Source: an uncultured Prevotella sp. (GTDB lineage: Bacteria > Bacteroidota > Bacteroidia > Bacteroidales > Bacteroidaceae). Taken from it: 64,000 bases of DNA. The translations under genes were made by a program, and so were the position numbers. Location of the stretch: NCBI GenBank assembly GCA_937922435.1, contig CAKZVT010000022.1, positions 1 to 64,000 on the forward strand. Reading direction: 5' to 3'. The notes beneath the pieces are model-generated. The model was not told the origin of the DNA and searched no databases. It was given only the letters and a program-made list of their open reading frames with translations. This document shows, in pieces, positions 43,848 to 52,463 of the stretch; position 1 is the first letter of the stretch, and every line of letters begins with the position of its first letter.

Positions 43848-46340
43848 TTATTTTTTAGTCTTATCACTTATTCTTATCACGCTGAAAGAGTAGGGCGGCA
43901 TCGTGTAAGCCGGCCTTCCGCCGAGGCTTATGGCGCTTTCCTCGGGGCGTGCGGCCTTGTCTGCCGGTGAGCCTTTGAGCACAGTCAGGTGCGCTTGGCC
44001 GTCAGCCGCTCCTTCGGGCAGGTTGAGCGTGGCGTTCACTTCCACGGGCAGGAGGTTTACGAGCTTCACGGTCATGTCGCCGGTCGTGCTGTCCTTCACC
44101 ACCGACGAGGCAATGCGGCAGCGCACGTCGGCGCGGCTGTTGTCGGTCTTGATGTCGGCCGGCAGGTAGGTGTCGCCCGCGTTGCGGCCGAACATCTGCT
44201 GGACGTAGTAGCCTACGGTGGGCTTCACTTCAGTGTTGTTGAAGTAAATCAGGTCGGGATTCCACTGCGTGTGCCCCTCTTTTGCCAGCAGCGGGGCGTA
44301 TGAGGCCATCGAAACCACGTCGCCGTTGCGTTCCACCGCTGTCAGGTAGACGGCCTCGGCCAGGGCGGTCTCTATGTTGTTGGACCGTCCGGGCAGGTGG
44401 GCGGCGTATTCGCCGAGGTACACTTTCGACTTCGTGCGGTCGTAACGGTCGTAGAAGTCTTGGTTGTAGATGAACCATCCCGGCGCCACGTAGTAGTGCT
44501 CGTCCACGATGTCAACGCCCAGCTTGTCGGCCACAGCCCAGCCCTCGTCGTAGTCCGTGCCTTCGTAGAACGGGCCGGCGGTGCCCACCACGGTTATTTC
44601 GGGGTGGCGTTTTTTCAGTTCCGTGTAGAGCATCGTGAAGCGCACTTCAAACACGTCGGTTATCTGGTCCTCGTTGCCGATGCCTATGTATTTCAGGTTG
44701 AACGGCTCGGGGTGGCCTGCCTCGGCGCGCATCCGTGCCCATTTGTTGGTTTTGGGGTCGCCGTTGGCATAGTCTATGAGGTCGAGCACGTCCTGTATGT
44801 AAGCCTCCATCTCGTCCAGCGGCAGTCCGCCCTGCTGTCCGCCGCCGAGCGGTTTGCCCGGTATGCAGGCCGAGTTCTGGCACGGCACGCCTGCGGCCAG
44901 TACCGGCAGAGGCTCCGCCCCTATGTCTTCGCAGAACTGGAAGTACTCGTAGAATCCCAGTCCCATCGACTGGTGGTAGCCCCATAGGTTTTTCATGGGC
45001 TTGCGTGCGTGTAGCGCTCCTATGGAGTTTTTCCAGCGGTAGATGTTGTCAAGCCCCTGTCCGTGGGCCACGCATCCGCCGGGAAAGCGCACGAATTTCG
45101 GCCTGATGTCGGCTATGGCCTGTGCAAGGTCGGCCCGCAGGCCGTTCTTGCGCCCCTTGAACGTGTGCCGGGGGAATAGCGACACCATGTCGAGGTCGAT
45201 GCTTCCGGCTGCCAGCGGTTCCAGTGCCAGCACGGCGCTGTCGGCCGACGAGCCGGCCGTGAGCGTGGCGGCGAGCTGTTTCCAGCCTCCGCGCTTCACC
45301 GTCAGCGTGGCGGCTGCAATCTCCCTGCCGTCCTTGCCGCGCAGGCTTGCCTTTATCCTTACAGCCTTTGCGCCGCCGTCCCCGGCCAGCCGGGCGAACA
45401 GCGAGAGGTCGTATTTCCCGCCTTTCCTTACCGCTATGCCGTCGTAACCGGTGTTGACGAGCCGCGCCCCGGGCTTGTCAACGCGCAGCGTGGCGTAGTG
45501 TGGGTTGTTGGCGTGTATGGGGTCGGCGGTGTTGATGGCCATTGCTGCGCCTCCGCCTTCAGTCGTCCATGCGTAGGCCGGCCCCCAGCCTTCTGCCGCG
45601 CTCTCGTGTTCCGCATATTCGAAGTCGCGGTTTTGCACGAGTTCGGCGTACAGGCCGCCGTCAGCCCCATAGTTGATGTCCTCGAAGAACACGCCTGTCA
45701 GCATGCCGCTTATAGGCTTGGCGCGGTCTGCCTTAACGTCTATCGTCATGTTCACGGGCTTCAGTCCGGCGAAGCGCGTGCCGTCGTCGGCCGCCTGTTC
45801 GGCGTAGAGCCTGTCCCTGTACGCCTGTGCGTCGGCGTATGTCTCAAGCTGTTCGAGCACGCTCCAGGCCGCCTTAGCCACCGAGCCTGTCGTCTCGTTG
45901 CCGTCCACGGCTACGGTTTTCAGGCCGTCGCCGTTCCAGTTTTTGTCAATGAAGTAAGTCTGCCTGCGCCAATGCACGAGGTCGGCCGATGCGGCGTGGC
46001 CCAGCTCTCCCTTGCCGTCGCGGTTTAGATTCCACGTGCAGTGCCACGTGCCGTCCTTGCCGTAGCGCAGCACAGGGCGGAGCATGCGCTTCTCGCCGCC
46101 CCACAGCCCGTAGTCGCAGCGCAGGAAGGAGCGCCCTCCGCCGATGCTTGTCCACGCCTCGCCGTCGCGGCTCCAGGCGTAGCGCAGGCCGCTGCGCCCC
46201 TCGTCTTGCGTGGTGGTGTAGGCTAAGATGTAGACCGAGTCTTGCGCCGCGGTGGTGGCCGTGACGCTTGCCGCGGCAGGCGAAAGCGCCGCTGTGGCCG
46301 CCGCCATGACTGTGATAGTAAATAGCTTGGTAGTTTTCAT
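43848..46340 (-). CDS. Fusion of GH43-like propeller fragment with GH51 alpha-L-arabinofuranosidase
   Basis: An 830-aa secreted enzyme (N-terminal signal peptide ending about residue 25). Residues about 33-190 read like part of a five-bladed GH43/GH32-type propeller (YAWSRDGEAWTSIGGG, HCTWNLNRDGKGELGHAASA, DLVHWRRQTYF). The GH51 part follows: ISGMLTGVFFEDINYGADGG, a CBM4_9-like insert (~240-390), and the TIM barrel with acid/base Glu557 in GIGNEDQI and nucleophile Glu644 in YLGEYAAH. GH51 enzymes release alpha-L-arabinofuranose. The truncated propeller lacks visible catalytic acids and may bind substrate. It is first gene of the unit with GH127. Confidence 0.9.
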   Translation of the reverse strand: MKTTKLFTITVMAAATAALSPAAASVTATTAAQDSVYILAYTTTQDEGRSGLRYAWSRDGEAWTSIGGGRSFLRCDYGLWGGEKRMLRPVLRYGKDGTWHCTWNLNRDGKGELGHAASADLVHWRRQTYFIDKNWNGDGLKTVAVDGNETTGSVAKAAWSVLEQLETYADAQAYRDRLYAEQAADDGTRFAGLKPVNMTIDVKADRAKPISGMLTGVFFEDINYGADGGLYAELVQNRDFEYAEHESAAEGWGPAYAWTTEGGGAAMAINTADPIHANNPHYATLRVDKPGARLVNTGYDGIAVRKGGKYDLSLFARLAGDGGAKAVRIKASLRGKDGREIAAATLTVKRGGWKQLAATLTAGSSADSAVLALEPLAAGSIDLDMVSLFPRHTFKGRKNGLRADLAQAIADIRPKFVRFPGGCVAHGQGLDNIYRWKNSIGALHARKPMKNLWGYHQSMGLGFYEYFQFCEDIGAEPLPVLAAGVPCQNSACIPGKPLGGGQQGGLPLDEMEAYIQDVLDLIDYANGDPKTNKWARMRAEAGHPEPFNLKYIGIGNEDQITDVFEVRFTMLYTELKKRHPEITVVGTAGPFYEGTDYDEGWAVADKLGVDIVDEHYYVAPGWFIYNQDFYDRYDRTKSKVYLGEYAAHLPGRSNNIETALAEAVYLTAVERNGDVVSMASYAPLLAKEGHTQWNPDLIYFNNTEVKPTVGYYVQQMFGRNAGDTYLPADIKTDNSRADVRCRIASSVVKDSTTGDMTVKLVNLLPVEVNATLNLPEGAADGQAHLTVLKGSPADKAARPEESAISLGGRPAYTMPPYSFSVIRISDKTKK

Positions 46341-46390
46341 AATTTATATGTATAGAATGTCAGTTGTTGCGATGCCGCCCCCGTGCCGGT

Positions 46391-46480
46391 AATTCATGGC
46401 CTTCCACCTTGCAAAAGGTGGCCTTTCGCGCTGCAAAAGACGGTCTTTCGCATTGTAAAAGGCCGTGTTTTGGATTGTAA
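46391..46480. repeat. Interspersed palindromic repeat, copy 4
   Basis: Units CATGGCCTTCCACCTTGCAA, AAGGTGGCCTTTCGCGCTGC, AAAAGACGGTCTTTCGCATT and GTAAAAGGCCGTGTTTTG lie about 50 bases upstream of the GH51 start on its 5' side. Confidence 0.75.
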
Positions 46481-46838
46481 GCGTATGCGCCCGGAGTGCT
46501 TTCAGGCAAGTTGTCGTGCGGCCGTTTTGGTTTCAGTATGAAACTTTTATGCGTGTCTGTGCTTACGGTTTTCCGTCCGCCAGCGCCTTATCTGTCTGCT
46601 AAGGTAGTCGTTTTACGGCAAACCGCCAAGGTTCTGGCGGCATTTCATGCTAAAAATCGGTTGCGGCTGTCCGGGGTGTTGATGCCTTATGACTCATTGC
46701 GCGTCATAAGGCGCAGCGTTGCCAGTATTTTGCGCGGCGCATGCCGGCCGTTCCGCTTATTTTATCAGAAGATGATACTTTTGCCTTAAAGCGGAAAAAT
46801 AGATGCAAAAAAGTATTCGGGTTTATTTTTGTTTTTCA

Positions 46839-46846
46839 TATTTTTG
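46839..46846 (+). promoter_or_regulatory. -7 promoter box for the mannanase/SusCD operon
   Basis: TATTTTTG fits TAnnTTTG exactly, 41 bases before the ATG at 46887. A TTTATTTTTG tract upstream may provide the -33 element. Confidence 0.5.
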
Positions 46847-46886
46847 CCGTGCTAATCTAAACGACCTGTAATAAAAATGTAAAGAG

Positions 46887-48068
46887 ATGGTAAACTATTT
46901 GCTAATTCGTTGTTTAAAGTTGAGACGCTTCCGGGGCGGCAATGCAAGGAGCATTCTTCTCGCAGGCATGCTGGCCGTGTCGTCGGTTGCCGGCGCACAG
47001 CACAAGCTGTGCAATCCTTCGCCTGCGCCCGAGGCGCAAAAAGTGTACGAGAAGTTGTGGAGCGTGTACCAGAAGCAGGCGCTTTCGGCCACTGTGGCGA
47101 ATGTTGACTGGAACATAAAGGAGGCCGAGAACGTGTATGAGTGGACGGGCAAGTGGCCGGTGATGAACGTGTTTGACTTCATCAACTTCCACAACTCCAA
47201 GGATGTCAACCCGAAGGGATGGCTCGACTACAGCGACATCAGCGTAGCCGAGAACTGGTGGAAGGACGGCGGACTGGTAGGCTGCATGTGGCACTGGAAC
47301 GTGCAGGCCAACAACGGCAAGGACTTTACCTGCACGCCCGGCACCGAACCCGGCCAGACAAGTTTCGACGTGTCGAAGATTGACGACGCCAATTCCGCCG
47401 AATACAAGCAAGTCATAAACGACATTGACCAGATAGCCAAGTACCTCGGCAAGATGCGCGACGCAGGCATACCCGTCGTCTGGCGACCGCTGCACGAGGC
47501 CGCAGGCAACATCTACGAGTTTGAAGGCGGACAGGCTTGGTTCTGGTGGGGAGCCAAGGGCGCAGAGCCTTTTAAGAAGCTGTGGCGGCTGATGTACGAC
47601 CGCCTTGTCAACAAGCACAAACTGAACAACCTCATCTGGGTGTGGACGTCGCAGGCTTCGGCCTCTGACGGGGTGGTGGACAGCGACTGGTATCCCGGCG
47701 ACGAATACGTAGACGTGGTAGGGCGCGACAGCTATTACGCCCTGCAATACCCGCTGATGAAGGAGTACAAGGCCCTCGCGGAGAAGTATCCCGGCAAGCT
47801 CGTGGCCTTGGCCGAATGCGGCAACGGCGACGAAGTAAGCATGTCTCCGTGGAGCAAAATCTGGCAGCAAGGCTCGCGCTGGTGCTGGTTCATGACGTGG
47901 TACGACTACAACTACAACGCCGGGCAGAGCCAGGAGCACAAGTTCGCTGGCAAGGAGTGGTGGACTGACGCGTTCAACTCCGGCACCGTGCTCGACCGCG
48001 ACGCCTTCAGGCAGCTGCGCGACCAGTCATACAGATATGTTCTCGTAAAAGACAACCAGATATTATGA
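46887..48068 (+). CDS. GH26 beta-mannanase
   Basis: Endo-acting enzyme on beta-1,4-mannan backbones. A 393-aa secreted protein with signal sequence ending at AGAQ (about residue 38). GH26 features are NVFDFINFHNSKDV, GLVGCMWHWNVQ, VVWRPLHEAAG with acid/base Glu204, and VALAECGNGDE with nucleophile Glu310, plus WCWFMTWYDYN near the C-terminus. Single domain of usual size. It overlaps the next gene by 4 bases, and both precede SusC, so it is the first gene of the rightward operon. Confidence 0.95.
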   Translation: MVNYLLIRCLKLRRFRGGNARSILLAGMLAVSSVAGAQHKLCNPSPAPEAQKVYEKLWSVYQKQALSATVANVDWNIKEAENVYEWTGKWPVMNVFDFINFHNSKDVNPKGWLDYSDISVAENWWKDGGLVGCMWHWNVQANNGKDFTCTPGTEPGQTSFDVSKIDDANSAEYKQVINDIDQIAKYLGKMRDAGIPVVWRPLHEAAGNIYEFEGGQAWFWWGAKGAEPFKKLWRLMYDRLVNKHKLNNLIWVWTSQASASDGVVDSDWYPGDEYVDVVGRDSYYALQYPLMKEYKALAEKYPGKLVALAECGNGDEVSMSPWSKIWQQGSRWCWFMTWYDYNYNAGQSQEHKFAGKEWWTDAFNSGTVLDRDAFRQLRDQSYRYVLVKDNQIL

Positions 48069-49210
48069 AACGCTTTACTATTATACCGCTGTTATTGGCC
48101 TGCCTGCTGGCCTCCATACGCGCCTTGGGGGCAGAGCGCACAATCCTGCTCGGGCCGAAGACCATCGGCGCAGGATGGAAAGACAACATCGTAATACAGC
48201 CCCAGCAGTTCGCCACGGCGCAGCCCGGCGACATACTGACCGTGTACGTAGACAACGTGAAGGGCGGCGCGCAGGGCGCGTTCCAAGACCCGGCCGACTG
48301 GAAGGCCGTAGCCCCCGAATACGCTTACTTTGGCATTTCAGGGCCTTTCCGCCTGAAACTGACCGACGACATACTCGCCAAAATCAAGCAGCGCGGCCTC
48401 GCCCTGGGCGGACATGACTACCGCATACTGCGCGTGACGCACATCCCTGCCGCCGAGATGGTAGAGAAAATAATCTACCGCGGCCCGTCGGTCTTGATGA
48501 AAGACGACTGGAGCGCGAGCGCAAGCATACAGAAGAGCTGCTTCAAGGACGTGAAAGTGGGCGACGTGCTGCACTTCTCGGTAAGCCGCGTGGAGGAAGG
48601 CGCGGCAGGCAAAATAATGGACTTCACATGGAACGCGATGGACCCCTCGCTCGACGGTGTGCCCGTAGGGCAGGACGGTTTCACCTATCCCGTCACCGAG
48701 CAGTCGCAGCTTGTCAAGCTGCAGCTGGCCGGAAGCGACGGCGTAAGCATGCGCGTGGGCGGCAAGGGCTACCGTCTGGAAAAGATTTCGGTAATATCTT
48801 TTATAGGTACGCGCGACGAAGACCTTACTGGCGCACAGCGCGCCCCGCGCGAATACGAACTGCAGCCGGGCGAACTGTTCCACGGCGAGAAGGAGCTTCC
48901 GCTTGACTGGAGCGGCAACCTGCGCATAACGGCCGAGCCGTTCCAGGACTGCACCGAGAGCGACTGCATCGTAGTATGCTACGAGAAGATGCAACCCGGC
49001 TGCGAGCCGCAAATCTCGTTCCGCGAGAACCGCGGCAAGTGGTACGACATAACCGGGGCGAAAGACCCCGTATGGTACAAGCTCGACGGCAACGACGTTG
49101 TCCTTACGCTCGACGCCGGCATCCTCGACAAGCTCAAGACGCGCGGAGTGGTAATCACGGGCATGGGCGCCACTATAACAAAAGTCTATATTCTGCACAT
49201 TGGCAACTAA
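48065..49210 (+). CDS. Secreted protein made of three repeats of an unrecognised beta-rich module
   Basis: A 381-aa protein with a signal peptide (IIPLLLACLLASIRALGA). The mature part is three tandem ~115-residue modules, each starting with a small strand plus Trp (GAGWKDNIV, KDDWSASASI, PLDWSGNLRI), a central GD-V/IL strand (AQPGDILTVYV, VKVGDVLHFSV, a weaker third), and ending in a glycine-turn strand (KQRGLALGGHDYRILRV, SMRVGGKGYRLEKI, KLKTRGVVITGMGATITKV). The same module occurs twice in the protein at 55743 and twice in the esterase at 61256. No catalytic motif is visible. A carbohydrate-binding role is the best guess; it is translationally coupled to the mannanase. Confidence 0.8.
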   Translation: MKRFTIIPLLLACLLASIRALGAERTILLGPKTIGAGWKDNIVIQPQQFATAQPGDILTVYVDNVKGGAQGAFQDPADWKAVAPEYAYFGISGPFRLKLTDDILAKIKQRGLALGGHDYRILRVTHIPAAEMVEKIIYRGPSVLMKDDWSASASIQKSCFKDVKVGDVLHFSVSRVEEGAAGKIMDFTWNAMDPSLDGVPVGQDGFTYPVTEQSQLVKLQLAGSDGVSMRVGGKGYRLEKISVISFIGTRDEDLTGAQRAPREYELQPGELFHGEKELPLDWSGNLRITAEPFQDCTESDCIVVCYEKMQPGCEPQISFRENRGKWYDITGAKDPVWYKLDGNDVVLTLDAGILDKLKTRGVVITGMGATITKVYILHIGN

Positions 49211-49235
49211 CTAACAAATTTAATAACCTTCTAAT

Positions 49236-52200
49236 ATGTACAAATGGATTTTATGGTGCGTCATGCTATTTGCGTGGTGTACCGACTTGAACGCACAGCA
49301 GACTGTCAAAGGCTCGGTGCTGGACGGCTCAAGCAACAACGAGCCGATGATAGGCGCAACCATTCAGGTGCCGGGCACGAAGACGGCCGCCGTGGCCGAC
49401 TTTGACGGCAATTTCACCATCGTGATGCCTGAAGGCAAGAGCATAATACAGGTGTCAATGATTGGCTACAAGACACAAGTAATCAACGTGAAAGGCAAGA
49501 CTTCGGTGCAGGTAATACTCGAAGCCGACGCCAACGAGATGGACGAAGTGGTCGTGGTAGGCTACGGTACGATGAAGAAACGCGACCTTAGCGGCTCCAT
49601 CACGCAAATAAAGGGCGACGAGCTTATGGCCGGCAACACAACCGACGTAGCCCACGGACTGCAAGGAAAAATAGCAGGCGTGCAGGTAAGCCAGAGCGAC
49701 GGCTCGCCCGGTGCTGGCGTAAGCATCACCGTGCGCGGTGCAAACTCGTTCACTACAAGTTCCCAGCCTCTTTATATTGTTGACGGAGTGCCTTACGGAA
49801 CCAATCCAAACGGCACGCCGTCGTCAAGCGCAAACGAGGGCAACAACCAGTTTACGTCGCCCCTGTCGATGATTAACCCCAACGACATCGAGAAAATCGA
49901 GGTGCTGAAAGACGCCTCGGCTACGGCCATATACGGCTCGCGCGGTGCCAACGGCGTTGTAATCATCACTACGAAGAAAGGCAAGGAGAGCGACGGCGGC
50001 AAGCCTACAATCGAGCTGAACGTGAAGCTCGGCTTGCAGACGGTGGCAAAACGCCTGAAAATGCTCACCCCGTACACCTACGCTTTATATCAGAACGAAG
50101 GCGCGGCGAACAGCCGTTACTACGAAGGAGCAAGCACACAAGACCCTTACCGCGGCGAATGGGACTATCCTTACGTTGGTACGGGGTTTGTATATGATGC
50201 CGGTTCTTACAATCCCGCTCCCGAAGACTTCCTCAATCCGGGACTGCGTTATGACGAGTACGGCAACGTTGACGAGGTCGCAATAGCCGACTGGCAGGAC
50301 GAAATCTACCAAACCGCCTTCCAGCAGGACTACAACGTAAGCGTAAGCAACGGCAACGACCGCGGCTGGTACAGCTTTTCCGGCAACTTTGCGAAGCAGG
50401 ACGGTATTATCAAGAACACTGGTTTCGAGCGTTACGGCATCTCAATCAACATCGGACGGCACATAACCAAGTGGCTGGAAATAGGCACAAGCTCGTTCTT
50501 CACCAACACTACGACCGACTTCCAGCGCACAGGTTCGGAGAATACGGGCGTAATCCGCTCCGCCTTAATCTTCCCTCCCACATACGGAGTACACTCATCG
50601 ACCGAACAGCTTGATGAGCTTAACTGGCTCGCCACCAACCCGGTAAACTATGTGAACGGTGCAAAAGACCAGTTGAAGCAAATTAGTTGGTTCTCAAGCA
50701 GCTACGTGGAGGTGAAGCTCACACCGTGGCTCAAGTTCCGCCAGAACCTCGGTCTCGGCTACAACGATGGCCACCGCGGCACGTACTACGACCGCCACAC
50801 GCAGGAGGGACGTACTCCCAACAACGGACTGGCCGGTAAATCCACAAGCATCTGGAAGAGCTTGACGGCGGAAAGCATCCTTACGTTCGACAAACGCTGG
50901 GGCATTCACGCGCTGAACGTCGTCGCCGGTATGACGTTCGAGAAGGGAACGGGTGAGAACACGTCGATGAGCGTCACCAACTTCCCCACCGACTACACCC
51001 AGGACAACGACATGAGCCTCGCCATCGACAGGCCGACGATAAGCAGCAGCACTACCGAACAGGCTCTCGAGTCGTTCCTCGGACGCGTCAACTACACATT
51101 ATTGGACAAGTACATCTTCACCGCCAGCGTCCGCACTGACGGCAGTTCGAGCTTCGCAAAGAACAACAAGTGGGCTACGTTCCTTTCAGGCGCGTTCGCA
51201 TGGAGGGCAAGTGAGGAGAAGTTTATACAAGACTTAAACATCTTCTCCAACCTGAAGTTCCGTCTGAGCTTCGGTCAGACGGGTAATCAGGCCATCGGAG
51301 CATACCGCACACTGAACGTTCTCAACGCCTCCAACTATCCTTTCAACGGTTCGCTTGAAAGCGGAGTGTCGATGATAGACTGGCGCGGACCTACCAATCC
51401 CGACCTGAAATGGGAGACGACCGACCAGTTCAATGCCGGCATAGACATGGGATTCCTCGACAACCGGCTGCAATTCACCGTCGACTATTACTACAAAAAG
51501 ACGCGCGACTTGCTGCAAAACGTCACTATACCGGGCAGTTCCAGCTTCACGCAGATGATGGTTAACAGCGGCAATGTGACAAACGAAGGACTTGAGTTCA
51601 CACTCAACTACGACGTGCTGCGCAACACTCCGGTGAAGTGGAACATTGCGGCCAACCTCTCGTTCAACCGCAACCGCATCGGCGGACTTGACGGCGACCA
51701 GTACGCAACGTCGCTCTGGAGCGCGGCAGACCAGGCTTTCCTCCAGCGCAACGGCTGTCCCATCGGTACTATCTTCGGATATGTCGAGGACGGATTCTTC
51801 GACAACCTGGCCGAAGTCCGCTCGTTCCCGGCCTACGCCGGACTGTCCGACACCGAGGCACGGCGCTACATCGGCGAGATAAAATACCGCGACATGAACG
51901 GCGACGGACAGATAACGGCAGCCGACAAGACCATCATCGGCGACACAAACCCCGACTTCGTGTACGGCTTCACGAGCAACCTGTCATGGAAGAACTTTAC
52001 GCTTTCCTTCATGTTGCAAGGCTCGCAGGGCAACGACATACTGAACTACAACCTTACGGACATAAAGATGGGCAACTACGGCAACATCACCCAGGAGGCA
52101 TACGACCGCCGCTGGACGGCTGAAAACCCGTCAGCCGCACTGTGGCCGAAGGCTACCGCAGGCTACACACGCACGTGGCTCTTCAGCGACCGGTATGTAG

Positions 52201-52442
52201 AGGACGGCAGCTACCTCAAGATGAAGTACATCACACTGTCTTACAACTGGTTCAAGCCGTTCCCCGGCATACAGAAGCTGAACATCTCGTTCACGGCCAA
52301 CAACCTGTTCACAATCACCAACTACAGCTGGCTCGACCCGGATGTAAACGCCGGCGGCACAAACGCGGCCTGCCCGGGAGTGGACAGCTACTCTTATCCG
52401 AGCGCACGGACATTCACGCTCGGCCTCAACTTCACTTTCTAA
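49236..52442 (+). CDS. susC: SusC/RagA-family TonB-dependent outer-membrane transporter
   Basis: A 1068-aa transporter that imports oligosaccharides through the outer membrane with its SusD lid, powered by TonB. Short signal peptide to about residue 21 (ending LNAQ), a carboxypeptidase-regulatory-like domain (VKGSVLDGSSNNEPMIGATI), TonB box region (MDEVVVVGYGTMKKRDLSGS), plug with VRGANSFTTSSQPLYIVDGV and IEVLKDASATAIYGSRGANG, then a 22-strand barrel ending in ARTFTLGLNFTF with terminal Phe. Gap to SusD is 21 bases. Length is standard. Confidence 0.97.
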   Translation: MYKWILWCVMLFAWCTDLNAQQTVKGSVLDGSSNNEPMIGATIQVPGTKTAAVADFDGNFTIVMPEGKSIIQVSMIGYKTQVINVKGKTSVQVILEADANEMDEVVVVGYGTMKKRDLSGSITQIKGDELMAGNTTDVAHGLQGKIAGVQVSQSDGSPGAGVSITVRGANSFTTSSQPLYIVDGVPYGTNPNGTPSSSANEGNNQFTSPLSMINPNDIEKIEVLKDASATAIYGSRGANGVVIITTKKGKESDGGKPTIELNVKLGLQTVAKRLKMLTPYTYALYQNEGAANSRYYEGASTQDPYRGEWDYPYVGTGFVYDAGSYNPAPEDFLNPGLRYDEYGNVDEVAIADWQDEIYQTAFQQDYNVSVSNGNDRGWYSFSGNFAKQDGIIKNTGFERYGISINIGRHITKWLEIGTSSFFTNTTTDFQRTGSENTGVIRSALIFPPTYGVHSSTEQLDELNWLATNPVNYVNGAKDQLKQISWFSSSYVEVKLTPWLKFRQNLGLGYNDGHRGTYYDRHTQEGRTPNNGLAGKSTSIWKSLTAESILTFDKRWGIHALNVVAGMTFEKGTGENTSMSVTNFPTDYTQDNDMSLAIDRPTISSSTTEQALESFLGRVNYTLLDKYIFTASVRTDGSSSFAKNNKWATFLSGAFAWRASEEKFIQDLNIFSNLKFRLSFGQTGNQAIGAYRTLNVLNASNYPFNGSLESGVSMIDWRGPTNPDLKWETTDQFNAGIDMGFLDNRLQFTVDYYYKKTRDLLQNVTIPGSSSFTQMMVNSGNVTNEGLEFTLNYDVLRNTPVKWNIAANLSFNRNRIGGLDGDQYATSLWSAADQAFLQRNGCPIGTIFGYVEDGFFDNLAEVRSFPAYAGLSDTEARRYIGEIKYRDMNGDGQITAADKTIIGDTNPDFVYGFTSNLSWKNFTLSFMLQGSQGNDILNYNLTDIKMGNYGNITQEAYDRRWTAENPSAALWPKATAGYTRTWLFSDRYVEDGSYLKMKYITLSYNWFKPFPGIQKLNISFTANNLFTITNYSWLDPDVNAGGTNAACPGVDSYSYPSARTFTLGLNFTF

Positions 52443-52463
52443 CCTATATATAAAGAGACAAAC

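Larger units (their letters stand above)
46341..46886. other. Divergent intergenic region between GH51 and GH26 genes
   Basis: 546 bases with no credible gene (a 97-codon frame at 46496 has no supporting features). It holds interspersed repeat copy 4, a 10-bp inverted repeat GCCTTATGAC (46684-46693) / GTCATAAGGC (46703-46712), and a promoter box for the mannanase side at 46839. A regulator-binding site for the utilisation locus may lie here. Confidence 0.55.

Noticed and set aside
46496..46789. 97-codon plus-strand frame in the divergent gap
   Set aside because: No domain, no promoter and no conservation signal; composition fits non-coding DNA.
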